From contig NZ_CP033878.1 in assembly GCF_009690625.1 (NCBI RefSeq), positions 620,001-684,000 of the forward strand: a DNA stretch of 64,000 nucleotides, given 5' to 3'. Position numbers and translations under genes: made by a program. The DNA is from Halorhabdus sp. CBA1104. GTDB taxonomy: Archaea > Halobacteriota > Halobacteria > Halobacteriales > Haloarculaceae. Positions 45,367 through 54,220 of this stretch are shown piece after piece. Position 1 is the stretch's first letter. Each line of letters opens with the position of its first letter. Under the pieces are notes generated by a model that saw only the letters and a program-made list of their open reading frames with translations, did no database searches and had not been told where the DNA came from.

Positions 45367-47010
45367 ATGCCTGACGATACCGGAGACAACGGCGACAAGA
45401 CAGACCGTGGGGGCGACGAATCGACGGGTGGGCCGTCGGACTCCCACAATCGGCACGAACAGCACGGTGGACACCGGGAGCAACCCGAGCAGGGTAGGCA
45501 CGGTCAGGGGCAACCCGGCGAACAGCCCGGTCGAGACCGGCCCCAGAACCAACCGCCGCGTGATCAGCCCCAGGGCCAACCCCCACAGGGTGGTCACAGC
45601 CAGGGCCAGCCAAACCAGGGTCGGCAACCGCAGGGTCAGGGTGGCCAGCCACAAGGCGCTCGGCAACCGCAGGGCCGGCCGTCTCAGGCCCAACCCGAGC
45701 AGGGCCGGGACCCACGGAACCAGCCACAGGGCGGACGACAACCACAGCAAGGCGGCCAACCGCGCCAGGGTGGTCAGCCACAGGGCGGGCGACAACCCCA
45801 GCAAGGTGGGCAACCACAACGTGGCCGCCAGCAGGGTGGCCAACCGCGCCAGAATCAGGCCCAGGGCCAACCACGAGGGCAACCCCAGCAAGGGCAACGA
45901 GGGCCACCGCCAGGGCGTGGCGGCCAGCCCGGGGGACCGCCCCAGGGTGGGGGCGGGTCCTGGCTTCCCAGTGGCTTTCAGTGGACGCCCCTGACGATCC
46001 TCGCCATTCTGGTCATCGTCGGTGGCGCGGCTGCGGCTGGCGTCTTCGTCGCCACTGGCGGTGACGTGCCGTTCCTCTCTGATGGCGCGGACAGTAGTTC
46101 GCCGGCTCTGGACACCGTTCCCGAGGACGTCGACATGGTGATGTACATGGACTCGGGGATCGTCGACGATCAAACTACGGAGACGATGGTTGATGGAGCA
46201 CTCGAGATGAGTGCCCAGAATCCCTACTACTCGGGGCCGACCTCTTACAGCGACATGCTCGAACAGGTCAAATCCGAGTCACCGCTCGATGTCGACGGCT
46301 TCCACTCGGCGACGATGTTCGCCCGCTATCCCGATACTCAAACCGGGATGGCCCAATACGTCGGGTTCATCGTCAAGACCGATTGGTCCGAGACCGATCT
46401 CATCAGTACGATCGAAGAGACTGCCGGGACGGGCACACTCGAAGAACAGAGCTACGCCGAGACGACCGTCTACGTCCAGTCCCAGAGTTACGGCCCGGAC
46501 ACCTGGGTGGCCGCGATGGGTGACGGGACGTTCGTGATCGGCTACGAAGGGACAGTCAAAGACGCGATCGACGTCGAAAATGGCGATGCCGAGGCCTTCA
46601 GCGGCGATCTTCGCCAGTCCTTCGAGAACTTGCGTGACGGATACGTCAAGTTCTCCAGCACGATGCCAGCCCAGGCAACCCAGCAGGCCAGTCAGATGCC
46701 CCAAGGTGCCCAGATCGTCCGGAACGTCGAAACCATGTCCGGCGTCTACTACACGAGCGGAAGCGATGTCGGCGTCGAAATGCAGGTCACAGCCACAGAC
46801 CAGAGCAGTGCCGAGACGGTCACTGAAGCCGTCAAGGGATTGAAGTCGCTCGCGACGATGGGATCACAGAGCAGTGAGATTTCGGAGTTGGTCGACCAAC
46901 TGGAAGTTACCCAGGACCAGCGTCGTGCCTCGATGAGTTTCCAGTATCCGGCTAGTGATCTCGTCGACGTTATGCAACGACTCGCCGGGACCAGCGGCCT
47001 GATGGGCTGA
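45367..47010 (+). CDS. membrane protein with a Q/G/P-rich disordered cytoplasmic arm
   Basis: A 547-residue protein in three parts. Residues 1-196 are almost only Gln, Gly, Pro and Arg in imperfect short repeats (for example QGGRQPQQGGQPRQGGQP) and must be disordered. A membrane helix follows at about 204-226 (LTILAILVIVGGAAAAGVFV). The remaining 320 residues are an outer domain with alternating acidic helices and strands (TVPEDVDMVMYMDSGIVDD; FIVKTDWSETDLISTIEETA). No family was recognised, though the outer part has the style of haloarchaeal surface proteins. The downstream ABC transporter starts 52 bases later. Confidence 0.75.
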   Translation: MPDDTGDNGDKTDRGGDESTGGPSDSHNRHEQHGGHREQPEQGRHGQGQPGEQPGRDRPQNQPPRDQPQGQPPQGGHSQGQPNQGRQPQGQGGQPQGARQPQGRPSQAQPEQGRDPRNQPQGGRQPQQGGQPRQGGQPQGGRQPQQGGQPQRGRQQGGQPRQNQAQGQPRGQPQQGQRGPPPGRGGQPGGPPQGGGGSWLPSGFQWTPLTILAILVIVGGAAAAGVFVATGGDVPFLSDGADSSSPALDTVPEDVDMVMYMDSGIVDDQTTETMVDGALEMSAQNPYYSGPTSYSDMLEQVKSESPLDVDGFHSATMFARYPDTQTGMAQYVGFIVKTDWSETDLISTIEETAGTGTLEEQSYAETTVYVQSQSYGPDTWVAAMGDGTFVIGYEGTVKDAIDVENGDAEAFSGDLRQSFENLRDGYVKFSSTMPAQATQQASQMPQGAQIVRNVETMSGVYYTSGSDVGVEMQVTATDQSSAETVTEAVKGLKSLATMGSQSSEISELVDQLEVTQDQRRASMSFQYPASDLVDVMQRLAGTSGLMG

Positions 47011-47062
47011 TCGACTCCGATAGCTTCAACAGCGGCTCTCTCGACGCACTCATTGCCTCCCA

Positions 47063-48136
47063 ATGCGCCTTCGCCCACTTCTCAGAAAGGAACTCGTCTG
47101 GAGTAAGCGCAATCTCGCGGCGCTGATTGTCCTCCTTCTCGTCGTGCCGGCGGTGTTCGCCGGCGCAAGCGTCGCCTTCCAGACGGTCGTGCCGACCGAC
47201 ATGCCTGTCGGTGTCGTCGGTGCCGGCCAAGACGTCTCGGATGCCGACCTGTCGGTGGTCGAAGGCGCAGTGACGTTTTTCTCCGATCCCGTCAGATACG
47301 AGTCGACCGAACACGCACTCGAAGATCTCCGCCGCGAGTCAGTCTATGCCGTCATCGAAATTCCAGCGGATGTCGCCGCCCAATCAGACGGGCGCTTGGA
47401 GCTTGTCCTGTACGTCGACGGGAGTCTGGTGCCGTTCAGAGAGACCTCCAAAGCGATCACGAGCATTGCAAACGCCCGTCTGTCCGCCACCCTCCCCGTC
47501 GACGTTCGCGTTACGCGGACCGTCCTCGAGCCGACACATACACTTCCCGAGTTTCTCATGCCGCTCTTGTTGTTCGGTGTGATTACGTTGTTCGCGTTCA
47601 CGTATGTCCCTTACAACCTGGCAGCCGAACGGACCGCCCTCGATCGGATCCGTACCGAGTCCTCACTCGAAGCCCTGGCCGTGAGCAAACTCGTCTTCTT
47701 TACGATACTCATGGCGATTCCGGTCGGGGTCTTCTGGCTGGTCGCCCGCCAGTTCGAGTACAGCCTCGATATCCTGGCTCCGGGAGCCGTTGCCGGATTG
47801 CTCGTGTCGTTTCTCCTCATGGCAATCGTCGCAATGACGATCATGTTTCTCTCGCGGTTCAGCACGACGGGGCGATTCCTGAACGTCCTCGTCCTGTTCG
47901 GGCTGTTCGCACTCGGCGGGCTCATCTATCCCGTCGGGTTCTTCTCCCCGCTCCGGCGGGCCATTGCACGGCTCGTGCCCGTCCACTACGGGATGATCGT
48001 CGTCCGCAGCGCCATGCTCAAATCGGTCGACATCCTGCTGTTTGACGACTGGTTGCTCGGTCTACTCGTCGTAACCGTTGTGGCCGGTGTGGCACTGGAA
48101 CTGTCGATTATCACCTACAGGCGGTGGCTTTCATGA
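47063..48136 (+). CDS. ABC-2 type transporter permease
   Basis: A 357-residue permease. TM1 is LAALIVLLLVVPAVFAGASV, a large outer domain covers residues 40-160, then five helices from 165 on (PLLLFGVITLFAFTYVPYNL; FFTILMAIPVGVFWLVARQF; AGLLVSFLLMAIVAMTIMFL). The coupling segment AAERTALDRIRTESSLEALA is typical of ABC-2 exporters. Its stop overlaps the ATPase start by 4 bases. Substrate unknown; the disordered-arm protein upstream may be cargo or partner. Confidence 0.82.
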   Translation: MRLRPLLRKELVWSKRNLAALIVLLLVVPAVFAGASVAFQTVVPTDMPVGVVGAGQDVSDADLSVVEGAVTFFSDPVRYESTEHALEDLRRESVYAVIEIPADVAAQSDGRLELVLYVDGSLVPFRETSKAITSIANARLSATLPVDVRVTRTVLEPTHTLPEFLMPLLLFGVITLFAFTYVPYNLAAERTALDRIRTESSLEALAVSKLVFFTILMAIPVGVFWLVARQFEYSLDILAPGAVAGLLVSFLLMAIVAMTIMFLSRFSTTGRFLNVLVLFGLFALGGLIYPVGFFSPLRRAIARLVPVHYGMIVVRSAMLKSVDILLFDDWLLGLLVVTVVAGVALELSIITYRRWLS

Positions 48137-48840
48137 CAGCACAGACACCCCAGACCCTGACTGTACAGAATCTGCGCCGCGAGTACGGCCCGATCGTCGC
48201 TCTCGACGGCGTTTCTCTCGCTGTCGAGCCAGGCACCCTCCACTGTCTGGTCGGCCCCAACGGGTCGGGCAAAACGACGCTGTTTCGAATCTTGCTCGGG
48301 CTTGTCCAGCCGACCGACGGCGTTGTCACGCGGCCCGAGGCGACCGTCGGGGTTGGATTTCAACGACCTAGTTGGTACCCCGACCTCACGGTTGCGGAGA
48401 ACGTACGCGTGTTTGGGCGGCTGATGGACGTGCCGGCTGATGGGTGGCAAGCGTACGTCCTCGACGTACTGGGCCTCGATCGTGTCCGTCACCGTCGTGC
48501 CGGTGCGTTGTCCGGTGGCTACGGGAAGAAACTCGACCTGGCTCTCGCCGTACTCAAACGACCCCGATTTCTATTGCTCGACGAACCACTGGCTGACCTC
48601 GACGATGTCGCCGAATCACAGTTTCTCGACTTCTTGGCGTCGTATGCCGAGGCCGGCAACGCTGTGTTCGTCTCGACTCACCGGATCGCGGACTTTGCTA
48701 CAGTTCTCGATCGGTTGACTGTTCTCGAACGGGGCCATGTCATCTTCGATGCAACCAGCGAAGAACTCGCAACAGACGACCGATCGATGACCGAAGTGTA
48801 TGCCGAGTTGATTCGCCCAGGCGAGCCGGGCTCGTCGTAG
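48133..48840 (+). CDS. ABC transporter ATPase
   Basis: A 235-residue nucleotide-binding subunit. Walker A GPNGSGKTTLFR near residue 41, signature ALSGGYGKKLDLALAVL near 132, Walker B RFLLLDEPLADLDD near 152, and the switch histidine in VFVSTHR near 178. The Q-loop is GVGFQRPSWYP. The ATG at 48133 overlaps the permease stop; an upstream GTG is less likely. With the permease it forms a complete two-gene exporter. Confidence 0.92.
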   Translation: MTAQTPQTLTVQNLRREYGPIVALDGVSLAVEPGTLHCLVGPNGSGKTTLFRILLGLVQPTDGVVTRPEATVGVGFQRPSWYPDLTVAENVRVFGRLMDVPADGWQAYVLDVLGLDRVRHRRAGALSGGYGKKLDLALAVLKRPRFLLLDEPLADLDDVAESQFLDFLASYAEAGNAVFVSTHRIADFATVLDRLTVLERGHVIFDATSEELATDDRSMTEVYAELIRPGEPGSS

Positions 48841-48978
48841 TCGACGGGCGGCTCGAACCTTGAGCCCCGTACATTATATCTCACTAACAAGACGATACTT
48901 TTTTCCGATTCTGTTCGAATAGGTAGGATGTATCGCGCAGCGACTACCACTATATCGGTACGGAGGGGAAAGATAGTA

Positions 48979-49128
48979 ATGGACTCATCAGACAGCGCGT
49001 CGGAACCGGACGGTCCCCGAATCGACGCGGAACACACTGGCGAGCAGTATTATATCATCTACGATCGAGCGAACTTCGATGCGTGGATTCAGTCGAATTA
49101 CCACGTCGACCGGACAGCGTGGCGTTAA
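48979..49128 (+). CDS. 49-residue haloarchaeal protein (DUF7331-like)
   Basis: A short acidic protein, DSSDSASEPDGPRIDAEHTG then QYYIIYDRANFDAWIQSNYH. The tyrosine-rich strand YYIIYDR with following helix matches a small haloarchaeal family I recall as DUF7331. The ATG at 48979 is chosen; 17 upstream codons lack character. The C-terminus lies in a tandemly duplicated 33-base unit. Confidence 0.6.
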   Translation: MDSSDSASEPDGPRIDAEHTGEQYYIIYDRANFDAWIQSNYHVDRTAWR

Positions 49129-49159
49129 TTTCACCACGTCGACCGGACAGCGTGGCGTT
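49100..49159. repeat. tandem 33-base duplication at the gene end
   Basis: The 27 bases from 49100 to 49126 recur exactly at 49133-49159, with a period of 33. The first copy encodes the last eight residues and abuts the stop of the 49-residue protein. The second copy is in the same frame just after the stop. Confidence 0.75.
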
Positions 49160-49231
49160 GCTTTTGTGGCTCAGCGTGACTGACCGATCCAGAGCACAAC
49201 CGCCTTCTGAAAGCGGTCCGCATGCACGGAT

Positions 49232-49795
49232 ATGCGCTCGGCCGTTCGTCGACACGTCGGTGGATTGGCTACGCTGCTGTCAGTTGTCTCGTTAGCAGTT
49301 ATCTTCGGGGTCGTGGGTGGGGTTGTCCCGTCATCACTTCTGCCTCGTGCACCCGAAGCGTTGATTACTGCCATCCCGCACCTCAACGCGGCAATCAGCG
49401 CGCTTGCACTTTTGGCTATCGTGGCCGGCGTTCGAGCGATTCACCGTCAGGACGTCCAGACTCACCGCCGACTGATGGGGACCGCGTTTGCGCTATTTGT
49501 CGCTTTCCTCTCGCTGTATCTCTATCGCCTCACCCTCGAAGGGACGACTCATTTTGGTGGTCCCGCTGCCATCGAGCCTCTCTATCTCCTCGTTCTCGCG
49601 ATCCACATCTCGCTGGCTATTCTCTGTCTCCCCCTGCTCTATTATGTCCTGTTGCTGGCGTATGCCTACGAGCCGGACGAGTTGCCGTCGACACCCCATC
49701 CACGGGTCGGGCGGATTGCTGCCGGGCTATGGGCGATTTCGTTCGCGCTCGGGATCGTCGTCTACCTGCTGTTGTACGTCGTGTTCCCGGCCTGA
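49232..49795 (+). CDS. DUF420 family membrane protein
   Basis: A 187-residue protein with five hydrophobic helices. The family marks are IPHLNAAISALALLAIVAGV, the basic loop IHRQDVQTHRRLMGTAFALF and LAIHISLAILCLPLLYYVLL. His residues in helices 2 and 4 (PHLN; AIHISLA) could bind heme. DUF420 proteins are often found beside haem-copper oxidase genes, but none are here. Function not established. Confidence 0.82.
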   Translation: MRSAVRRHVGGLATLLSVVSLAVIFGVVGGVVPSSLLPRAPEALITAIPHLNAAISALALLAIVAGVRAIHRQDVQTHRRLMGTAFALFVAFLSLYLYRLTLEGTTHFGGPAAIEPLYLLVLAIHISLAILCLPLLYYVLLLAYAYEPDELPSTPHPRVGRIAAGLWAISFALGIVVYLLLYVVFPA

Positions 49796-49820
49796 ACCGG
49801 AACCCACCAAAATCACACTT

Positions 49821-51248
49821 TCAGTCGTCGGCAACGCCCGGGTCACCGATCTCCGGTGAGGTAATCTCCCGGTCGGTCGTCTCCCCGTCGATGTCGTAGG
49901 GATACTCGCCGGTGACACAGCCCAGACAGAGGTCGTGCCGGGCAGTATCCAACGTTTCGGCGATGGCGTCGATCGAGAGATACGAGAGCGTGTCCGCGCC
50001 GATCTCCTCGCGGATGTCTGCGACGTCGCGATCGGCGGCGATCAACTCCTCGCGTGAGGCCATATCGATGCCCATGTAACAGGGTGCGACGATCGGCGGC
50101 GCACCGATCCGCATGTGGATCTCCTCGGCTCCGGCGTCCCGGAGGAGTTCGATCAACTGGTTCGAGGTCGTCCCGCGGACGATCGAGTCGTCGATCAGCG
50201 TGACGCGTTTGCCCTCGATCGTGTTCTTGATCGGATTGAGCTTCAGCCGGACAGCCTGCTCGCGCTTGTCCTGGGTTGGCATGATGAACGTGCGCCCGAC
50301 GTACCGGTTTTTCATCAGGCCTTCGGCGAATTCGACGTCCTCGGCGGCCGCGGCGTACCCGGAAGCGAACGCACGCCCCGAGTCCGGCACTGGGAGTACG
50401 ACATCGCTATCGATGCCCGACTCTGCGTACAGTTGCCGACCGAGTTCCCGCCGGACGTCGTAGACGAGTTGGTCGTCGATGATCGAGTCCGGTCGGGCGA
50501 AGTAAACGTACTCGAAAAAGCAGTGGGCCGTCCGGTCGGTCTCGACGAGCTGGTAGGTGTCGTAACCCTCGCCGTCGGGCTGCAAGACGACGAGTTCTCC
50601 CGGGCGAACGTCCCGAATCACGTCGCCACCGAGCGTGTCGATGGCGACCGATTCCGAGGCGAGAATATATCCATCGTCGAGTTCGCCGATACAGAGCGGG
50701 CGATTGCCCTGTGGATCTCGCAGACCCAGGACGGTATCGTCGTGGGTGATCGTCAGTGAGTACGAGCCGTGGATCCGTTCGACCGTCCGCTTGACCGCCC
50801 GGACGAGATCCGATTCGAGCAGATTCCGCGCCAGGTCGTGGGCGATGACTTCGGTGTCGCCGTCCGACGTGAACGCGTGGCCGAGTTCGGCTAGCTCGTC
50901 TCGGACAGCCTCGGTGTTGACGAGGTTGCCGTTGTGACTCAGCCCGAGTGACCCGCTTTTAAACGAGACGGTAAACGGCTGGGCGCAGTCTTTGTTGACG
51001 CTTCCGGCTGTCGGATATCGGACGTGACCGATGCCGACCGACCCAGCAAGCCCCGCCAGGTCCCCTTCGTCGAAAGCGTCGCCGACCAGCCCCATCTCCA
51101 CGTGGCTGTGCTGTTGGAAGCCGTCGTGGGTGACGATACCGGCCGATTCCTGGCCGCGGTGCTGGAGGGCGTACAACGAATAGTAAAGCGGACGAGCGGC
51201 CTCGCGGTCGGCGAGTGAGACGCCGACGACGCCGCACTTCTCGTCCAT
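49821..51248 (-). CDS. purF: amidophosphoribosyltransferase
   Basis: A 475-residue first enzyme of purine synthesis. It makes phosphoribosylamine from PRPP and glutamine. The N-terminal glutaminase nucleophile is Cys5 in MDEKCGVVGVS, which needs removal of four residues. The glutaminase domain has RYPTAGSVNKDCAQPF. The PRPP loop is RVTLIDDSIVRGTTSNQL near 350. Cysteines in HDLCLGCVTGEYP near the end are typical of the Fe-S-type (B. subtilis) enzymes. The ATG at 51248 is right because the upstream frame overlaps L37e. It is the last of the LSm-L37e-purF run. Confidence 0.95.
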   Translation of the reverse strand: MDEKCGVVGVSLADREAARPLYYSLYALQHRGQESAGIVTHDGFQQHSHVEMGLVGDAFDEGDLAGLAGSVGIGHVRYPTAGSVNKDCAQPFTVSFKSGSLGLSHNGNLVNTEAVRDELAELGHAFTSDGDTEVIAHDLARNLLESDLVRAVKRTVERIHGSYSLTITHDDTVLGLRDPQGNRPLCIGELDDGYILASESVAIDTLGGDVIRDVRPGELVVLQPDGEGYDTYQLVETDRTAHCFFEYVYFARPDSIIDDQLVYDVRRELGRQLYAESGIDSDVVLPVPDSGRAFASGYAAAAEDVEFAEGLMKNRYVGRTFIMPTQDKREQAVRLKLNPIKNTIEGKRVTLIDDSIVRGTTSNQLIELLRDAGAEEIHMRIGAPPIVAPCYMGIDMASREELIAADRDVADIREEIGADTLSYLSIDAIAETLDTARHDLCLGCVTGEYPYDIDGETTDREITSPEIGDPGVADD

Positions 51249-51253
51249 GCGCC

Positions 51254-51426
51254 TTATTCGCCGGCCTTCTGTTGCCAGGCGTAGTCGCGTCGCTTGGCCG
51301 ACTTGCCAAAGCCACACGAGGCACAGACGCCTTTCTTGACGTGGTAGGACTTCTCGCCGCAGCGTCGACAATTCACGTGTGTCGTCTTGTTCTTCTTCCC
51401 TTGGCTGGGGTTCCTTTCCCGGTCAT
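51254..51426 (-). CDS. rpl37e: ribosomal protein L37e, one-base frameshift
   Basis: The ATG at 51426 overlaps the LSm stop by 4 bases and gives MTGKGTP. The frame then ends early. In the next frame the rest of L37e is clear: [20 protein letters not shown], then [20 protein letters not shown] to the stop at 51254, with the four zinc-ribbon cysteines. The span is 173 bases, one short of the 174 needed for the usual 57 residues. Inserting one base near 51406 would give the family sequence [10 protein letters not shown]37e is a large-subunit protein, so a sequence error is most likely. Confidence 0.88.
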
Positions 51427-51608
51427 GGTTGTATCGTGACGACGTTGTCGCCGCGTATAATCGTTGTGTCTTCGCCCGCTTGCAAGACCAGATTCATGTG
51501 TTGGTCGTAGCCGACGAGATCGCCGATGCGTTCAGTGTCGTCCTTGAGGGCGACGGTCACCTCGCTATCGAGGGCCGCTTCCAGGACATCCAACGGTCGA
51601 TCGCTCAT
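51423..51608 (-). CDS. LSm (Sm-like) RNA-binding protein
   Basis: A 61-residue archaeal Sm protein: Sm1 motif [20 protein letters not shown] with the D-x-H/N turn, then Sm2 motif [13 protein letters not shown] with the I-R-G-D/N loop. It forms a seven-membered ring that binds U-rich RNA. The start MSDRPLDVL at 51608 is preferred over a slightly longer frame. Heads a conserved archaeal cluster with L37e and purF. Confidence 0.93.
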   Translation of the reverse strand: MSDRPLDVLEAALDSEVTVALKDDTERIGDLVGYDQHMNLVLQAGEDTTIIRGDNVVTIQP

Positions 51609-51714
51609 ACGGCAGCCAGGGAGCGACTGCGGCATAAACCTACCGGATCACTGATCTTTCGACCGCCCGCTATCGAAACGAGGATGCCGATTCGACGGTC
51701 CAGCGTCGAGGGGG

Positions 51715-52785
51715 CTACGCGTCGGCGTCGAGGTCGACAGCGAACGGGGCGTACTGCTCTGCTTCGATCGCGAATGCACCGAGGGCCGTGGCCGCCGCGT
51801 CTAAGTCGTCGGTGTCGATCACTTCGACCGGCGTGTGCATGTACCGATTGGGCAGTCCCAGATTCAGCGAGGGGATGCCGCCGCGCTGGGTGTAAAAGGC
51901 GTCGGCGTCGGTGCCCGTTCGGATGCCCGTCGCCTGGAGTTGGACGTCGACATCTTCGGCGTCAGCGACTTCCCGGAGCGCCTCGACCAGTTGTGGGTGA
52001 TTGGCGCTCCCGCGGGCGACGACTGGCCCCGCCCCGAGTTCGACGCCCGTCGATCGCTTGCCGGGGACGTCCGGTGTATCGGTGGCGTGGGTGACGTCCA
52101 CGGCGATGATCGCGTCCGGGTCCAGGTCGAACCCGACCATCCGCGCCCCGCGGAGGCCCAGTTCTTCTTGGACAGTGCTGACGGCGTAGACGGTCGCGTC
52201 CGCGTCGGCCTCGCTCGCCTGACGCAACGCCTCCGCTGCGGTCCAGATCCCGACCCGGTTGTCCATCCCGCGGGCTGCAAGCCGTGTGTCGGCCAGCGAT
52301 CGGAGCCCCGAGGAAAACGTGATCGGATCGCCGATTTCGACCCGATCCTGGGCTTCTTCCTCGCTCTCGACGCCGATGTCGACGTACTGTTCCGGGACGT
52401 CCGCTACTTCGTCGTCACCCTCACGCAAGTGGATCGCTACCTGTCCAACGACGCCCGCGACCGGCCCCTCGTCGGCGTGGATGGTGACGTGTTGGCCCCG
52501 CGTGACTGTCCGATCGGAGCCGCCGATCCGGGCGAGTCGGAGGAGGCCGTCGTCGGTGATCTCCCGGACCATGAACCCGATCTCGTCGCCGTGCCCGGCG
52601 ATCGCGATTTCGGCGTCGCCGTCTCCCTCGTGGACGGCGACGGCGTTGCCGTACTCGTCGGTGCGGACCTCGTCGGCGAACGCCGAGACGTACTCGACCC
52701 AGACGCGCTGGCCGGGCTGTTCGAAGCCGGACGGACTCGACGTTTCGAGCAACGATTCGAGAAACGCTCGCTGTGAATCGTCCAT
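51715..52785 (-). CDS. M42-family metallopeptidase
   Basis: A 356-residue cocatalytic zinc peptidase or endoglucanase-family aminopeptidase. The metal-site motifs are AIAGHGDEIGFMVREI (His/Asp), RGMDNRVGIWTAAEAL (Asp), VSTVQEELGLRGARM (Glu-Glu) and AVDVTHATDTPDVP (Asp). The final His lies in GIPSLNLGLPNRYMHTPVEV. Archaeal members (TET) form dodecamers that digest peptides. It is divergent to the small membrane protein at 52919. Confidence 0.9.
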   Translation of the reverse strand: MDDSQRAFLESLLETSSPSGFEQPGQRVWVEYVSAFADEVRTDEYGNAVAVHEGDGDAEIAIAGHGDEIGFMVREITDDGLLRLARIGGSDRTVTRGQHVTIHADEGPVAGVVGQVAIHLREGDDEVADVPEQYVDIGVESEEEAQDRVEIGDPITFSSGLRSLADTRLAARGMDNRVGIWTAAEALRQASEADADATVYAVSTVQEELGLRGARMVGFDLDPDAIIAVDVTHATDTPDVPGKRSTGVELGAGPVVARGSANHPQLVEALREVADAEDVDVQLQATGIRTGTDADAFYTQRGGIPSLNLGLPNRYMHTPVEVIDTDDLDAAATALGAFAIEAEQYAPFAVDLDADA

Positions 52786-52918
52786 ACAGCCCTTGGGACC
52801 GGCTCCGGCTTGAACACCACGACTCGCTTCTCAGACGCGCGGGCAGAGCCGCTTTCGTCCCCTCCGACACGTTGCAACGGGCGGAACCTCTATACAGCCG
52901 CCGATCGTCGTTTCAGTC

Positions 52919-53182
52919 ATGGCACAGTTCACGTTCCTCGAACTCCACTTCGAGGAAGATTCGATCCCTGGGTTGGACGGTCTCGGGAGCGCGACGAGCG
53001 ACGACTCGAGCGACGAATCGGGCAGTGAGGCAGACGCCAGCGGGCGTCCCATTCTGCAGATCGCCGTTGGAATCGGTCTCGCCGTCGCGGCGGTCGCGAT
53101 CGTCCGGCAACTCCTGGCTGAAGACACGAGCCCCGTGGAGGGAGCGGACGCCCTCGAAGCGGGAGAGCAACTCGACGAGTGA
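52919..53182 (+). CDS. haloarchaeal small membrane protein
   Basis: An 87-residue protein. Acidic N-terminal part MAQFTFLELHFEEDSIPGLD followed by a serine/aspartate-rich stretch, then one membrane helix at about residues 42-60 (ILQIAVGIGLAVAAVAIVRQ) and an acidic tail. The opening is well conserved among haloarchaea in my recollection. Function unknown. Precedes the zinc protease gene by 46 bases on the same strand. Confidence 0.65.
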   Translation: MAQFTFLELHFEEDSIPGLDGLGSATSDDSSDESGSEADASGRPILQIAVGIGLAVAAVAIVRQLLAEDTSPVEGADALEAGEQLDE

Positions 53183-53228
53183 CACGCCGGAGGCGAACGT
53201 CTAACCGCACGGAGTACCAGCCACAGGT

Positions 53229-54185
53229 ATGGATGCGTATCGGAGCCTGCAAGCGGTCGCCGCTGCCGACGACGATGGCGTCGTCGACTGGGATGCCGTC
53301 GTCGAGGCTGCCACGAACGGGACTGATCCAGGATCGCTGTCCCTCTCGTCGGCCGACCAGGCGGCCTATGCCGACGACGTCGCCGATGCCAGAGATGCGA
53401 TCGCCACGGCGATCGACCGTGACGTCGCGGTCCCGGAGACGATCCAGATTTTCAACCGCCACCACTGGATCGATGCCAATGCCGACACCTTCCGGCGGAT
53501 TACCGCCCCGCTCGCGGAGCGAACGGCACCCTCTCCGCGAGCGGCCACCGTCCTCAACACTGGGACCATGTCGGTCCTGCTTGGCTTTCTGGCCCGGAAC
53601 GTCATCGGCCAGTACGACCCGCTGTTGCTTTCGGGCTCGGAGGCCGACGAGCACGCGCTGTATTTCGTCCATCCGAATATCACGCAGACTGCCGCCGATC
53701 TCGACGTCTCACTGGACCGCTTTCGGCGCTGGATCGCCTTCCACGAGGTCGCTCACGCGGCCGAGTTTGGCGCGGCCCCCTGGCTCTCGACGTATCTGGA
53801 AACGCGGATGACGACTGCAATCGAGAAACTCACCGAGGGCAGTGTCGATCGGGACGCGTACACGGAACTCAACATGGCGATGACCGCCGTGGAAGGCTAC
53901 GCCGAGCTGGTGATGGATCGGGCCTTCGACGAACCGGTCGCCGACCTGCGGGCGAAACTCGACGAGCGTCGTGGGGGCGGCGGGCCGGTAAAGCGCCTGC
54001 TCACGTACGTCTTCGGCCTCGGGATGAAGCGTCGTCAGTACGAGCGTGGGAAACAATTCTTCGATGTTGTCGCCGACGAGCGTGGTCTGGTCGGTGCGAG
54101 TGCCGTCTGGGACAGGCCCGAGAATCTGCCCACCGAGACCGAACTCGGCCGGCCCCAAGAGTGGCTGACCCGGGTCGATCCGTAG
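53229..54185 (+). CDS. zinc-dependent metalloprotease-like protein
   Basis: A 318-residue protein. The H-E-x-x-H metal helix is IAFHEVAHAAEFGAAPW near residue 175. Earlier parts include QIFNRHHWIDANADTFRRIT, VLNTGTMSVLLGFLARNVIG and LLLSGSEADEHALYFVHPNI. This set matches the family annotated as zinc-dependent metalloprotease or coenzyme-F420-biosynthesis-associated protein (DUF2342, PF10103) in actinobacteria and haloarchaea. Catalysis has not been shown for it to my knowledge. Confidence 0.8.
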   Translation: MDAYRSLQAVAAADDDGVVDWDAVVEAATNGTDPGSLSLSSADQAAYADDVADARDAIATAIDRDVAVPETIQIFNRHHWIDANADTFRRITAPLAERTAPSPRAATVLNTGTMSVLLGFLARNVIGQYDPLLLSGSEADEHALYFVHPNITQTAADLDVSLDRFRRWIAFHEVAHAAEFGAAPWLSTYLETRMTTAIEKLTEGSVDRDAYTELNMAMTAVEGYAELVMDRAFDEPVADLRAKLDERRGGGGPVKRLLTYVFGLGMKRRQYERGKQFFDVVADERGLVGASAVWDRPENLPTETELGRPQEWLTRVDP

Positions 54186-54220
54186 TCTCTCTGTCGGTTC
54201 GACGCTGCTAGGGTGGCCCG

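Noticed and set aside
45160-46173. Antisense leucine-rich frame opposite the Q/G/P arm
   Set aside because: It is the complement of CAG/CAA-rich repeats, which reads as Leu/Trp/Ala without membrane protein order, and the sense gene has a complete domain plan.
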